A stretch of DNA of 13,432 bases from the NCBI GenBank assembly GCA_030620125.1, contig JAUXFI010000027.1, positions 1-13,432 on the forward strand, in the 5' to 3' direction. The stretch is from Anaerolineae bacterium (GTDB lineage: Bacteria; Chloroflexota; Anaerolineae; B4-G1). Positions 5,238 through 11,950 of the stretch are shown one piece after another. The translations under genes were made by a program, and so were the position numbers. The number at the start of each line of letters is the position of its first letter. Within the stretch, counting starts at the first letter, position 1. A model generated the notes under the pieces. The model made no database searches and was not told where the DNA came from. It was given only the letters and a program-made list of their open reading frames with translations.

Positions 5238-6951
5238 TCAACAGCCAGTTCTCAAGACATTCCTCGCTGTTATCATCCTCGTTCTGGCTGCCGCCTTGCG
5301 TTTCTACGCTCTCGACTGGGACGGCGGCATCGGCGCACATCCCGACGAACGGCACATTGTGGGTGTCGCGGAAAGCCTGCGTTGGCCCGAGCGCTTGAAT
5401 CCTTTCGACATTGCCCCAGGGTTTGCCTACGGACACTTGCCCTTGTACCTGCTGGCGCTGGCGGGGGAGCTGGCGCATGGTGTGGACCCGCTCCTGGTGG
5501 GACGGGCGCTGGCGGTGTTGTTTGATCTGGGCACGGTGGTGCTGACCCTCGCGCTGGGTGGGCGGGTCTATGGGAGGAGCACTGGCCTGCTGGCGGCGGC
5601 TTTCGTCGCGCTGATGGTCTTGCACGTGCAGCAAGCTCACTTTTACACCGCCGATGTGCCGCTGGTCTTCTTTGTCCTGGGGGGCTTGCTGTTCGCCGTC
5701 CGCCTGGCCGAGCGCGGATGGCCACTGGATGCCTGGCTGGCTGGCGCGTGTGCCGGGCTGGCGCTGGGCACAAAGTCCAGTGCGGCGCTGCTGCTGTTGC
5801 CGCTGGGCGCGGCGTGTGTGATCCTGCCAGCAGAGCCGAGAGTGCGCTGGAGGCGCGGGCTGGAGAGTGGGTTGGCGGCGCTAGCGGCCTTTGCGCTCAC
5901 CAATCCCTTCTCGTTGCTAGAGTTCTCTACCTTTTGGCGCAACGTGGCGGAGCAGGCGGCGGTTGCGCGAGGTACGTTGGATGTGCCCTACACCCGCCAG
6001 TTCCACGCCACCTGGCCCTATCTCTATTCGCTGGCGCAGCAGTTGCGCTGGGGGATGGGTTGGCCAATGGGGCTAGTCGCCTTCGGCGGGTTGGCCTGGG
6101 CCGTGTGGCGGGCGGTGCGAGAGCCGCCGCGCCGGGCAGAGTGGGTGCTGCTGGCGTGGGTGCTGCCCGCCTTCGCCTTCGTCGGCGCGCTCTACGCCAG
6201 GTTCCCCCGCTACCTGCTACCCCTGACGCCCCTGCTGGCCCTCTACGCCGCCCGCTTGCTCGTGGAGCTGTCCCGAAGGTTGGGCAGTAGTTCGCGGATC
6301 GAGAGAGTCTTGTCCCGTCGCAGGATGTTTCTTCGCAAGACGCACTCGCGACCTTTGCAAGGTTGGGCCTCATTCCTCATCTACCCATTTCTCATCTACT
6401 CTTTCTTGCACTGCCTGGCCTTCGTCAACCTCTACCGTTCCCCGCACCCCTGGCTGACGGCCTCTGAGTGGTTCTACGACCACGTGCCGCCGGGGCAGGT
6501 CGTCGCCGTCGAGCAGTGGGACCACCCGCTGCCGCTGGACGCGACGGGTTACGACGCGCGGGAGTTGCCTGTCTTTGATGAGGACACACCAGAGAAGTGG
6601 GTGGCGATGACGGGAGTGCTGGCGGAAGCTGATTACGTGGTCGTTGCCAGCCGGCGAGGGTACGCGACGCTGGCGCGGTGGCCCGAGCGTTATCCGCTCA
6701 CGGCCAGCTATTATCGTCAGCTCTTTGAGGGCGGACTGGGCTTTGAACCGGTGGCTTGCTTGGGGCGGTATCCGCGCCTGGGGCCGCTGACGTTGGCAGA
6801 CGATCCTACAGGCGGACTGGGCTTTTCGCTGCCCGCGAGGTGCCGGCCCGAGACGCTCTATGTGTTGCGTGTGGGCTGCCTGGACGAGAGTTTCGTCGTG
6901 TACGATCACCCGCTGGTGATCATCTTCCGCCGTGTCCAGATTGCCCAATGA
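5230..6951 (+). CDS. Integral membrane glycosyltransferase, PMT/ArnT-like (GT39/GT83 type)
   Basis: This is a polytopic membrane protein of about 573 residues. A first helix (FLAVIILVLAAALRFYALD) is followed by an outward loop with HPDE (15-18 from the TTG at 5296). Such an acidic D-E pair in the first loop is the catalytic signature of polyprenyl-phosphate-sugar glycosyltransferases of the PMT/ArnT type. About ten further hydrophobic segments follow, then a soluble domain of ~170 residues starting near WLTASEWFYDHVPPG. It probably moves a sugar from a lipid carrier to a protein or lipid on the outer face; donor and acceptor are unknown. The only canonical start near the N-terminus, TTG 5296, has no ribosome site and cuts through helix 1. 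CTG 5230 has AGGGAGA 9 bases upstream and keeps helix 1, so I use it; it overlaps the toxin stop by 8 bases. A repeat-like insert lies at 6331-6402. Confidence 0.82.
   Translation: MFDQQPVLKTFLAVIILVLAAALRFYALDWDGGIGAHPDERHIVGVAESLRWPERLNPFDIAPGFAYGHLPLYLLALAGELAHGVDPLLVGRALAVLFDLGTVVLTLALGGRVYGRSTGLLAAAFVALMVLHVQQAHFYTADVPLVFFVLGGLLFAVRLAERGWPLDAWLAGACAGLALGTKSSAALLLLPLGAACVILPAEPRVRWRRGLESGLAALAAFALTNPFSLLEFSTFWRNVAEQAAVARGTLDVPYTRQFHATWPYLYSLAQQLRWGMGWPMGLVAFGGLAWAVWRAVREPPRRAEWVLLAWVLPAFAFVGALYARFPRYLLPLTPLLALYAARLLVELSRRLGSSSRIERVLSRRRMFLRKTHSRPLQGWASFLIYPFLIYSFLHCLAFVNLYRSPHPWLTASEWFYDHVPPGQVVAVEQWDHPLPLDATGYDARELPVFDEDTPEKWVAMTGVLAEADYVVVASRRGYATLARWPERYPLTASYYRQLFEGGLGFEPVACLGRYPRLGPLTLADDPTGGLGFSLPARCRPETLYVLRVGCLDESFVVYDHPLVIIFRRVQIAQ
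6331..6402. repeat. Repeat-like DNA inside the glycosyltransferase gene
   Basis: CTTCGCAAG (6331-6339) and ACCTTTGCAAGGTT (6351-6364) resemble the AACCTTCGCAAG arms of the inverted repeat at 9426-9517. Two imperfect 15-bp units follow, 6373-6387 and 6388-6402, sharing CTCATCTAC and coding the pentapeptides FLIYP and FLIYS. Together they look like intergenic repeat material taken into the reading frame without breaking it. Confidence 0.5.
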
Positions 6952-6955
6952 TCAT

Positions 6956-6984
6956 TTGCCAAATCCACGTGTTTGTGTTATGAT
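6956..6984 (+). promoter_or_regulatory. Promoter of the rpsF-ssb-rpsR operon
   Basis: TTGCCA (6956-6961), a 17-base spacer and TATGAT (6979-6984) begin 4 bases after the glycosyltransferase stop. The predicted start near 6991 gives a leader of about 79 bases before rpsF. Confidence 0.75.
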
Positions 6985-6990
6985 AGCGCC

Positions 6991-7069
6991 CGTTGCGTGC
7001 CTGTAGGCGAGCTTTCCGCTCCCGGCTCCGGATCTGGGGGCAATCCCATGGAAAGGAGGTGTGTCGTCC
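6991..7069 (+). promoter_or_regulatory. rpsF leader with possible structure
   Basis: The leader can fold into GCC-TGTA-GGC (7000-7009) and GAGC-TTTCC-GCTC, then a CCGG-CT-CCGG stretch, before the Shine-Dalgarno. Many bacteria carry a structured S6:S18-binding element with a bulged CCG in the rpsF leader, which represses the operon. CCG trinucleotides are present here, but I cannot fold it into the known motif with certainty. Confidence 0.25.
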
Positions 7070-7414
7070 ATGCGCAGTTATGAGTTGGTGTTCATCATTC
7101 ACCCAGAGGTAGACGAAGATGATTTAACCGCTGTCGTCGAGAGAATTCGAGGGTTGGTTGAACGCGACGGTGGTAAGGTCGTGGAAATCGAGCCCTGGGG
7201 GTTACGTCGGCTGGCCTATCCCATTCAGAAGCAAGGGGAAGGCCAGTATGTGTTAATGAGGCTTGAACTGGAACCCCAGGGTGTGGCTTCATTGGAGCGC
7301 GGTCTTGGGTTGACAGAGCAGGTCATGCGTCACCTGGTTGTGCGCGTCGAAGAGAAGGTCGAGAAGAAGACTGAGGAGGAGGCCAAGCCGGTCGAAGAGC
7401 CAGTTGTTACGTGA
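7070..7414 (+). CDS. rpsF: 30S ribosomal protein bS6
   Basis: The 114-residue protein is a complete bS6, a small-subunit protein that binds bS18 and the central domain of 16S rRNA. It starts MRSYELVFIIHPEVDEDDL and contains EPWGLRRLAYPIQKQGEGQYV (41-61), both typical of the family's ferredoxin-like fold. The tail is acidic and lysine-rich (EEKVEKKTEEEAKPVEE), as in many bS6 proteins. I chose ATG 7070 because AAGGAGG at 7053-7059 lies 10 bases before it; the in-frame GTG at 7061 would touch that site. It leads the conserved rpsF-ssb-rpsR cluster. Confidence 0.96.
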   Translation: MRSYELVFIIHPEVDEDDLTAVVERIRGLVERDGGKVVEIEPWGLRRLAYPIQKQGEGQYVLMRLELEPQGVASLERGLGLTEQVMRHLVVRVEEKVEKKTEEEAKPVEEPVVT

Positions 7415-7444
7415 TGCAGGTACGTTGTAGGAGGGGGGAGCGCT

Positions 7445-7840
7445 ATGGCAAGGGGTCTGAACAAGGTGATGATCATTGGTCACGTGGGGCGTGACCCCGA
7501 GATGCGCTTCGTATCCAGCGGGCGGCCTGTTACATCGTTCAGTGTTGCCACCACTCGCAGTTGGACGAACTCGGATGGCGAGCGTCGCGAGGAGACCGAG
7601 TGGTTCAACGTGGTGGCGTGGGGCAATTTGGCCGAAATCTGCAAGCAGCACCTTCGTAAGGGACGGCAGGTGTACATTGAGGGGCGCTTGCAGACGCGTA
7701 GTTGGCAGGATCAGGAAGAGAGGAAACACTTTCGTACCGAGTTGGTTGCCAACGAAATGATTTTGTTGGGCGACCGTCACGGTACTCCCTCGAAGGTGGT
7801 CGAGTCCACCGCCGAAGGTGATGAAGAGTTCTCCTTCTAG
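7445..7840 (+). CDS. ssb: Single-stranded DNA-binding protein
   Basis: SSB coats single-stranded DNA in replication and repair. The 131-residue protein has a complete OB fold: LNKVMIIGHVGRDPEMRF (5-22), FSVATTRSWT, the hallmark EETEWFNVVAWGNLAEIC (49-66) and KGRQVYIEGRLQTRSW (72-87). The linker is very short compared with the ~175-residue E. coli protein. The tip, EGDEEFSF, is acidic and ends in Phe, as needed to bind partner proteins, but differs from the usual DDDIPF. A GGAGGGGGG lies 6 bases before the ATG. It sits 30 bases after rpsF and 30 before rpsR, as in many genomes. Confidence 0.96.
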   Translation: MARGLNKVMIIGHVGRDPEMRFVSSGRPVTSFSVATTRSWTNSDGERREETEWFNVVAWGNLAEICKQHLRKGRQVYIEGRLQTRSWQDQEERKHFRTELVANEMILLGDRHGTPSKVVESTAEGDEEFSF

Positions 7841-7870
7841 TTATATGGACACAGCGGGGAGGTAAGAGCG

Positions 7871-8170
7871 TTGGCAGCACAAGCGAGACGTGGGAGTGGA
7901 GGTACGCGAGGCCGACGGCCTCAGCGTCGTCGCCAGGGGGGTAGGCGACGTCGTAGGAGATGTTTTTTCTGTGAAGGAAAGATCACCGAGTTTGACTATA
8001 AACAGGTGGATATGCTGCGGGGCTTTCTGAGCGACCGCGGCAAAATCCGGCCACGGCGTCAGACAGGGACGTGCGCCAAGCATCAACGGGAGCTTGCGAT
8101 GGCGATCAAGCGTGCTCGCCACCTGGCGTTGCTGCCATTCGTGGTGGAACCTGCGCACGTCGCCCGTTAG
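7871..8170 (+). CDS. rpsR: 30S ribosomal protein bS18
   Basis: The 99-residue protein is bS18, the partner of bS6 on the small-subunit platform. The core [22 protein letters not shown] (38-59) and [29 protein letters not shown] (62-90) is diagnostic. The start is a TTG, chosen because GGGGAGGT at 7856-7863 lies 7 bases before it. The N-terminus is an unusually arginine-rich extension (about 30 residues, with RRRRRR before CFFC). Cys31, Cys34, Cys68 and His71 could form a zinc site of the 'C+' type of ribosomal protein; this is inferred from spacing. The rplI gene that often follows is absent here. Confidence 0.95.
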   Translation: MAAQARRGSGGTRGRRPQRRRQGGRRRRRRCFFCEGKITEFDYKQVDMLRGFLSDRGKIRPRRQTGTCAKHQRELAMAIKRARHLALLPFVVEPAHVAR

Positions 8171-8181
8171 CAGTCAGCAGG

Positions 8182-8197
8182 CAGCCGCTGGCGGCTG
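8182..8197 (+). other. Hairpin between rpsR and the PpiC-like gene
   Basis: CAGCCG-CTGG-CGGCTG makes a perfect 6-bp stem with a 4-base loop in the 42-base spacer. No T-tract follows, so it is not a complete terminator; it might mark an RNA processing or partial stop point between ribosomal and downstream genes. Confidence 0.4.
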
Positions 8198-8212
8198 TAG
8201 TGAGAGAGCAGA

Positions 8213-9418
8213 ATGGCAAAAAAGACTAGAAAGCATGCGCCAAAGGAATTGACACGCAAGCAACGCTCCCGCCTGGAGCGGGAACGGCGTATGGAAAAGA
8301 TACTCCTCTGGAGCATGATCGCCGTGGGGATCGTGGTTGTAGGCGTTCTGGGCTATGGCCTGGTCGTCGAAAAGATCATCAAGGTCCGCGAGGCGGTCGC
8401 CACTGTGGACGATACACCCATCACGACGGCCGAGTTTCAGGCTCGAGTGCGCTTTATGCGCATGCAGATGCAGGACGAGTTCCACTATTGGTCTCTCCAG
8501 CAGCAGTCTCTTGATCCGACAGACCCGGACGCACAGTTCTACCTGGAATATATCCAGGGGAATCTCCGCGACTTGCAGGGCCAGTTGTCGTCGGAGAACG
8601 CTCTGGTCGTTGGGGATCAGACTCTCGACCAGTTGATCCAGGAGGAGTTGGTGCGCCAGGAGGCGGCGCGACGTGATATCACTGTCACGCCGGAGGAGGT
8701 GCAGAGCCAGGTCGAGGCATACTTTGGCTACGATCCGAACCCTGCCACTCCCACGCCAGCGCCCACATTCACACCTGCGTTGACGCCGATAGAGGTGCTC
8801 ACCCCCACGCCGACGACTGCCCCGCTCCCAACAGCGACTCCGATGACCGAGGAGGATTTCCATCGCCTGTACGATACGTATTTGCAGGGCCTGAAATCGC
8901 AGGATATCTCGGAGCAGCAGTATCGTTCCTGGGTCGAGGCGTCGCTGTTGATCGAGAAGGTGCAGGAGCAGATGAACGCGGAGGCCCCCACCACGGCGGA
9001 TCAGGTCAAGCTGCGTTTGCTGAACGTGGATGACGAGGATCTGGCGAACGAGCTGGCTGCGCGACTGGACGCCGGAGAGGATTTCCAGGTGTTGGTGGAC
9101 GAGTTGGAAGCGGACGAGGAAGCCGCCGGGCGCGGCACCGAGTTGGCCTGGTTCCCCAGGAGTATGTTGGAGAACTACCTGGGCGCAGAGTTGGCCGACC
9201 TGGCGTTCACTCTGGAGATAGGAGAGCGCAGCCAACCGGTGTTGGGCGAGGATGGCACGGGATATACCATTATCGTGGTAGTGGGTCACGGAGAGCACGA
9301 ACTGGAGCAGTTTCTGCGCGAGCAAATGGGCAAAGACATGTTCCGGGAGTGGCTGGAGGCTCAACAGATACTGGTGGAGCGCGGGACGTATCGCGACCGC
9401 GTGCCGACGAAACCGTAG
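8213..9418 (+). CDS. Membrane-anchored SurA/PpiC-like folding factor, parvulin site degenerate
   Basis: The 401-residue protein begins with a basic cytoplasmic stretch (1-28), one membrane helix (about 29-51) and an outside part. The order outside is a SurA-like N-terminal chaperone region (62-175, with VDDTPITTAEFQARV and LIQEELVRQEAARRDITVTPEEV), a Thr/Pro-rich linker (177-210), a second helical part, and a PpiC-like parvulin domain (about 258-362, with RGTELAWFPRSML). Such proteins help exported proteins fold. The parvulin motif usually reads like ARHIL at its start and GYHII at its end; here these are VKLRLLNV (265-272) and GYTIIVV (350-356), so both typical histidines are missing and isomerase activity is doubtful. 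The linker is typical of Chloroflexota exported proteins. The ATG has GAGAGAG upstream. It is the last gene before the terminator at 9524. Confidence 0.85.
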   Translation: MAKKTRKHAPKELTRKQRSRLERERRMEKILLWSMIAVGIVVVGVLGYGLVVEKIIKVREAVATVDDTPITTAEFQARVRFMRMQMQDEFHYWSLQQQSLDPTDPDAQFYLEYIQGNLRDLQGQLSSENALVVGDQTLDQLIQEELVRQEAARRDITVTPEEVQSQVEAYFGYDPNPATPTPAPTFTPALTPIEVLTPTPTTAPLPTATPMTEEDFHRLYDTYLQGLKSQDISEQQYRSWVEASLLIEKVQEQMNAEAPTTADQVKLRLLNVDDEDLANELAARLDAGEDFQVLVDELEADEEAAGRGTELAWFPRSMLENYLGAELADLAFTLEIGERSQPVLGEDGTGYTIIVVVGHGEHELEQFLREQMGKDMFREWLEAQQILVERGTYRDRVPTKP

Positions 9419-9425
9419 CCGTACC

Positions 9426-9517
9426 CTTGCGAAGGTTAGGTATCGATTTTCAGGCCAAAATCCTTTTTCGCTTGCTGGAAATCTCCCATTACCAGGGCCA
9501 TTTGCAACCTTCGCAAG
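9426..9517. repeat. Inverted repeat with CTTGCGAAGGTT arms
   Basis: CTTGCGAAGGTT (9426-9437) and its exact reverse complement AACCTTCGCAAG (9506-9517) flank 68 bases without a reading frame. Each arm can also form a small stem (CCTT-GCG-AAGG). Related copies lie in the glycosyltransferase gene at 6331-6364. This looks like a short mobile or MITE-like intergenic element; there is no transposase. Confidence 0.7.
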
Positions 9518-9523
9518 AATAGC

Positions 9524-9557
9524 AGTCCGGTCTCTGCCAGAGACCGGACTTTTTTTT
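9524..9557 (+). terminator. Strong intrinsic terminator of the rpsF-to-PpiC unit
   Basis: A perfect 12-bp stem (9524-9535 with 9539-9550, loop GCC; arm AGTCCGGTCTCT) is followed by a run of T from 9550 to 9557. The T-tract reaches the stop codon of the convergent rel gene (9556-9558). On the minus strand the hairpin has no T-tract, so it mainly ends plus-strand transcripts. Confidence 0.93.
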
Positions 9558-11712
9558 ATCCCGTATACCGCCGGGCCTCAATCACGTTGGGCAATCGTTC
9601 GATCTTGGTCAGCGCGCGGCTGAGCTGCGCAATGTCGCTGATTTCGACTGTGATGTACAGCGTGGCGATGTTTTTCTGCTGGCTCACGTTGACGGTTGGC
9701 ATGTTGACGTTCTCCACGCCGATGATGCCAGAGATATCGTGCAGCAGCCTGGTGCGGTTGTAGGCCGTGATGCGAATCGCGACCGGGACGGTACGTAGTT
9801 GGGGTCCCCAACTGACCTCGATCAGGCGCTCCATATCTCTCAGGCGCAGGATGTTGGGACAGTCGCGGCGATGGATGGTGACGCCGCGCCCACGGGTGAC
9901 GTAGCCGACGATCTCGTTCCCTGGCAGTGGGTGGCAGCACTGTGCCAGCCGGGTCAGCAGGGCACCGGTCCCCTGCACCTGGATACCCTCGACGGGCTGC
10001 GTGGGTGGAAGGGGCTGGAGGGGGGGACTCTCTTCTTCGGGGGCGCCGGTCTCGGCGATTTTGCTAGCGATTTGCTGGCTGTTGATGTCCCCAAACCCGA
10101 CGGCAGCGTGGAATTCGTCCAGTTTCTCATAATCAAAGAGCCTGGCGACTGTTTCGTGGCCGAGGTGCTCCATCCCCAGGCGGTTCAGTTCGCGCTCGAC
10201 GATCTCCCATCCTTGCGCGATGTTCTGTTCCCGGTTCTGGCGACGGAACCATTGGCGGATTTTGGAGCGGGCGCGGGTGGTCTTGACGTAGCCCAGTGCC
10301 GGGTTAAGCCAGTCACGGCTGGGCGCGGATCGTTTGCTGGTGACGATCTCCACTCGCTCGCCGGTGCGCAGTTGGTAGTCCAGCCCGACCCATTTGTCGT
10401 TGATTCTGGCGCCACGGCAGCGATGGCCGATCTCGGTATGCACATAGTAGGCAAAGTCAATCGGCGTCGCGCCGACTGGCAGTTCAACGATCTTGCCTTT
10501 GGGAGTGAAGGTGTAGACCCGATCCTGGAAGACGTCGGTCTTCATCGCGCGCAGGAACTCGCCGGCGTCAGTGACCTCTTGTCGCCACTCCATGAGTGAG
10601 CGCAACCAGGAGATCTTGGCTTCAAAGACCTGGTCTCGCTTGCCTCCCTCCTTGTAGCGCCAGTGGGCAGCGATGCCGTACTCTGCGACGCGATCCATCC
10701 CCCACGTGCGGATCTGCACCTCCAGCGTCTTGCCGTCGTCGCCGACGACTGCCGTGTGCAGGCTTTGGTACATGTTGTCCTTGGGAGTGGCGATGTAGTC
10801 GTCGAACTCGCCGGGGATGGGTTTCCATAACCCGTGCACGATACCCAGGGTGCGGTAGCAAGCGGGGATGGTCTGGGTGATCACGCGGAGGCCGCGAACG
10901 TCGTAGACCTGACCGAAGGGCACGTCCTTGCGTTGCATCTTGCGGTAGATGCTGTAGATGTGCTTGGGCCGGCCGGAAATGTCCGCCGCGATCCCTTCTT
11001 CGGCCAGTTTTTGCTCGAGGGCTTTGATGTGTCGCTGGATATTGGCCTCGCGCAGGCGGCGGCGTTCCTTGATGAAGGACGTGATTTCTGCGTAGGCCGT
11101 GGGGTCGAGGTAGCGGAGGCTGAGGTCTTCCAGTTGCCATTTCCACTGCCACACGCCCAGCCGATTGGCCAGCGGGGCAAAGATCTCTAGCGTCTCGCGG
11201 GCAAACGACTGGCGACGCTGCTTCGAGAGGGCATTGAGTGTGCGCATGTTGTGCAGGCGGTCGGCCAGTTTGATGATCACGACGCGGGTGTCCTCCGCCA
11301 TGGCGATGAACATCTTGCGCAGGCTCTCAGACTCGCGCGCGTCGCGTAGCCCCTCGCTCTTGTGACTGAAGCGGTCAATCTGCTCCAGCTTGGTCACGCC
11401 ATCTACCAGGCTGGCTACGTCAGGGCCGAACTCGTGGGCCAGTCCCTCCACGTTCATCTCGGAGTCTTCGGCCACGTCGTGCAGCAGGCCGGCGGCGACG
11501 GTGTCTGGATCCATCCCCAGGTTGGCCAGGAGGAGAGCTACGGCCAGGGGGTGCTGAATGTACGGCTCACCGGACTTGCGTGTCTGGCCGGCGTGGGCTT
11601 GTTCGGCCACGACGTATGCGTGTTCGATGAGTTCCCGCGTGCCATTGCTGCGCTCGTCGGATGGGATGCGCTCTAAAACGTCGGTGATGGTCAGTAGATG
11701 TTGCTTGCTCAT
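9556..11712 (-). CDS. rel: RelA/SpoT (p)ppGpp synthetase/hydrolase
   Basis: This 718-residue long RSH protein makes and degrades (p)ppGpp, the alarmone of the stringent response. Domains are HD hydrolase (about 28-180), synthetase (about 245-355, with YDVRGLRVI 270-278 and MYQSLHTAV 314-322), TGS (about 398-459), a helical and Cys-containing part (AQCCHPLPGNEIVGYVTRG) and a C-terminal ACT domain (VPVAIRITAYNRTRLLHDISGIIG). The hydrolase residues expected from characterised Rel are all present: Arg45, His54, His78-Asp79, Glu82-Asp83, Asp151 and Asn155. The synthetase motif is Glu302-Phe-Asp-Asp305 (EXDD), the form usually linked to monofunctional RelA, where bifunctional Rel has RXKD. The ATG at 11712 lies just after the promoter; the frame is open to 11787, but that would include the promoter itself. 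Confidence 0.95.
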   Translation of the reverse strand: MSKQHLLTITDVLERIPSDERSNGTRELIEHAYVVAEQAHAGQTRKSGEPYIQHPLAVALLLANLGMDPDTVAAGLLHDVAEDSEMNVEGLAHEFGPDVASLVDGVTKLEQIDRFSHKSEGLRDARESESLRKMFIAMAEDTRVVIIKLADRLHNMRTLNALSKQRRQSFARETLEIFAPLANRLGVWQWKWQLEDLSLRYLDPTAYAEITSFIKERRRLREANIQRHIKALEQKLAEEGIAADISGRPKHIYSIYRKMQRKDVPFGQVYDVRGLRVITQTIPACYRTLGIVHGLWKPIPGEFDDYIATPKDNMYQSLHTAVVGDDGKTLEVQIRTWGMDRVAEYGIAAHWRYKEGGKRDQVFEAKISWLRSLMEWRQEVTDAGEFLRAMKTDVFQDRVYTFTPKGKIVELPVGATPIDFAYYVHTEIGHRCRGARINDKWVGLDYQLRTGERVEIVTSKRSAPSRDWLNPALGYVKTTRARSKIRQWFRRQNREQNIAQGWEIVERELNRLGMEHLGHETVARLFDYEKLDEFHAAVGFGDINSQQIASKIAETGAPEEESPPLQPLPPTQPVEGIQVQGTGALLTRLAQCCHPLPGNEIVGYVTRGRGVTIHRRDCPNILRLRDMERLIEVSWGPQLRTVPVAIRITAYNRTRLLHDISGIIGVENVNMPTVNVSQQKNIATLYITVEISDIAQLSRALTKIERLPNVIEARRYTG

Positions 11713-11743
11713 CGGTCTGCTCAGTCTAACTGGATATTCTCTC

Positions 11744-11771
11744 AGTATAGCGCGGCTGGGTAATTTGTCAA
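11744..11771 (-). promoter_or_regulatory. Promoter of rel
   Basis: On the minus strand, TTGACA (11771-11766), a 16-base spacer and TATACT (11749-11744) make a near-consensus promoter. Transcription should start near 11737, about 25 bases before the ATG at 11712. The ribosome binding site of rel is weak. Confidence 0.85.
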
Positions 11772-11780
11772 CGTGGTGGT

Positions 11781-11809
11781 TTGACACCCACTGTGTCTTC
11801 GCTTATACT
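11781..11809 (+). promoter_or_regulatory. Promoter of the response regulator/kinase operon
   Basis: TTGACA (11781-11786), a 17-base spacer and TATACT (11804-11809) make a near-consensus plus-strand promoter. Its -35 box is 9 bases from the -35 box of the divergent rel promoter. Confidence 0.85.
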
Positions 11810-11815
11810 TGCGAT

Positions 11816-11950
11816 TGGCCGATTGGCGAGATGGATCGGGGGTGATGCGGATGGAAGATGCTCGACGTGGGAAACGTATACCCGATGTGAGGAGCGCGTG
11901 GTGATTGGATCTGCCGAGATTTCCAGGTCTCGAATGCAAGGAGGAACTGT
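11816..11950 (+). promoter_or_regulatory. Long leader of the response regulator with small frames and a hairpin
   Basis: The 135-base leader contains ATG 11831 (four codons, MDRG), whose TGA overlaps an ATG at 11845 (TGATG). That second frame has 19 codons and ends at 11904. A hairpin at 11915-11932 (CGAGAT with GTCTCG) stands 6 bases before the AAGGAGG of the main gene. I do not recognise a known riboswitch. A role in translation control is possible but only inferred. Confidence 0.3.

Noticed and set aside
8174..9364. 396-codon minus-strand frame opposite the PpiC-like gene
   Set aside because: No domain pattern, low-complexity composition, and the plus-strand gene has helix, linker and parvulin features plus a terminator.
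11713..11787. Upstream extension of rel (25 residues)
   Set aside because: It would place the rel promoter, including its -10 box, inside the coding sequence.
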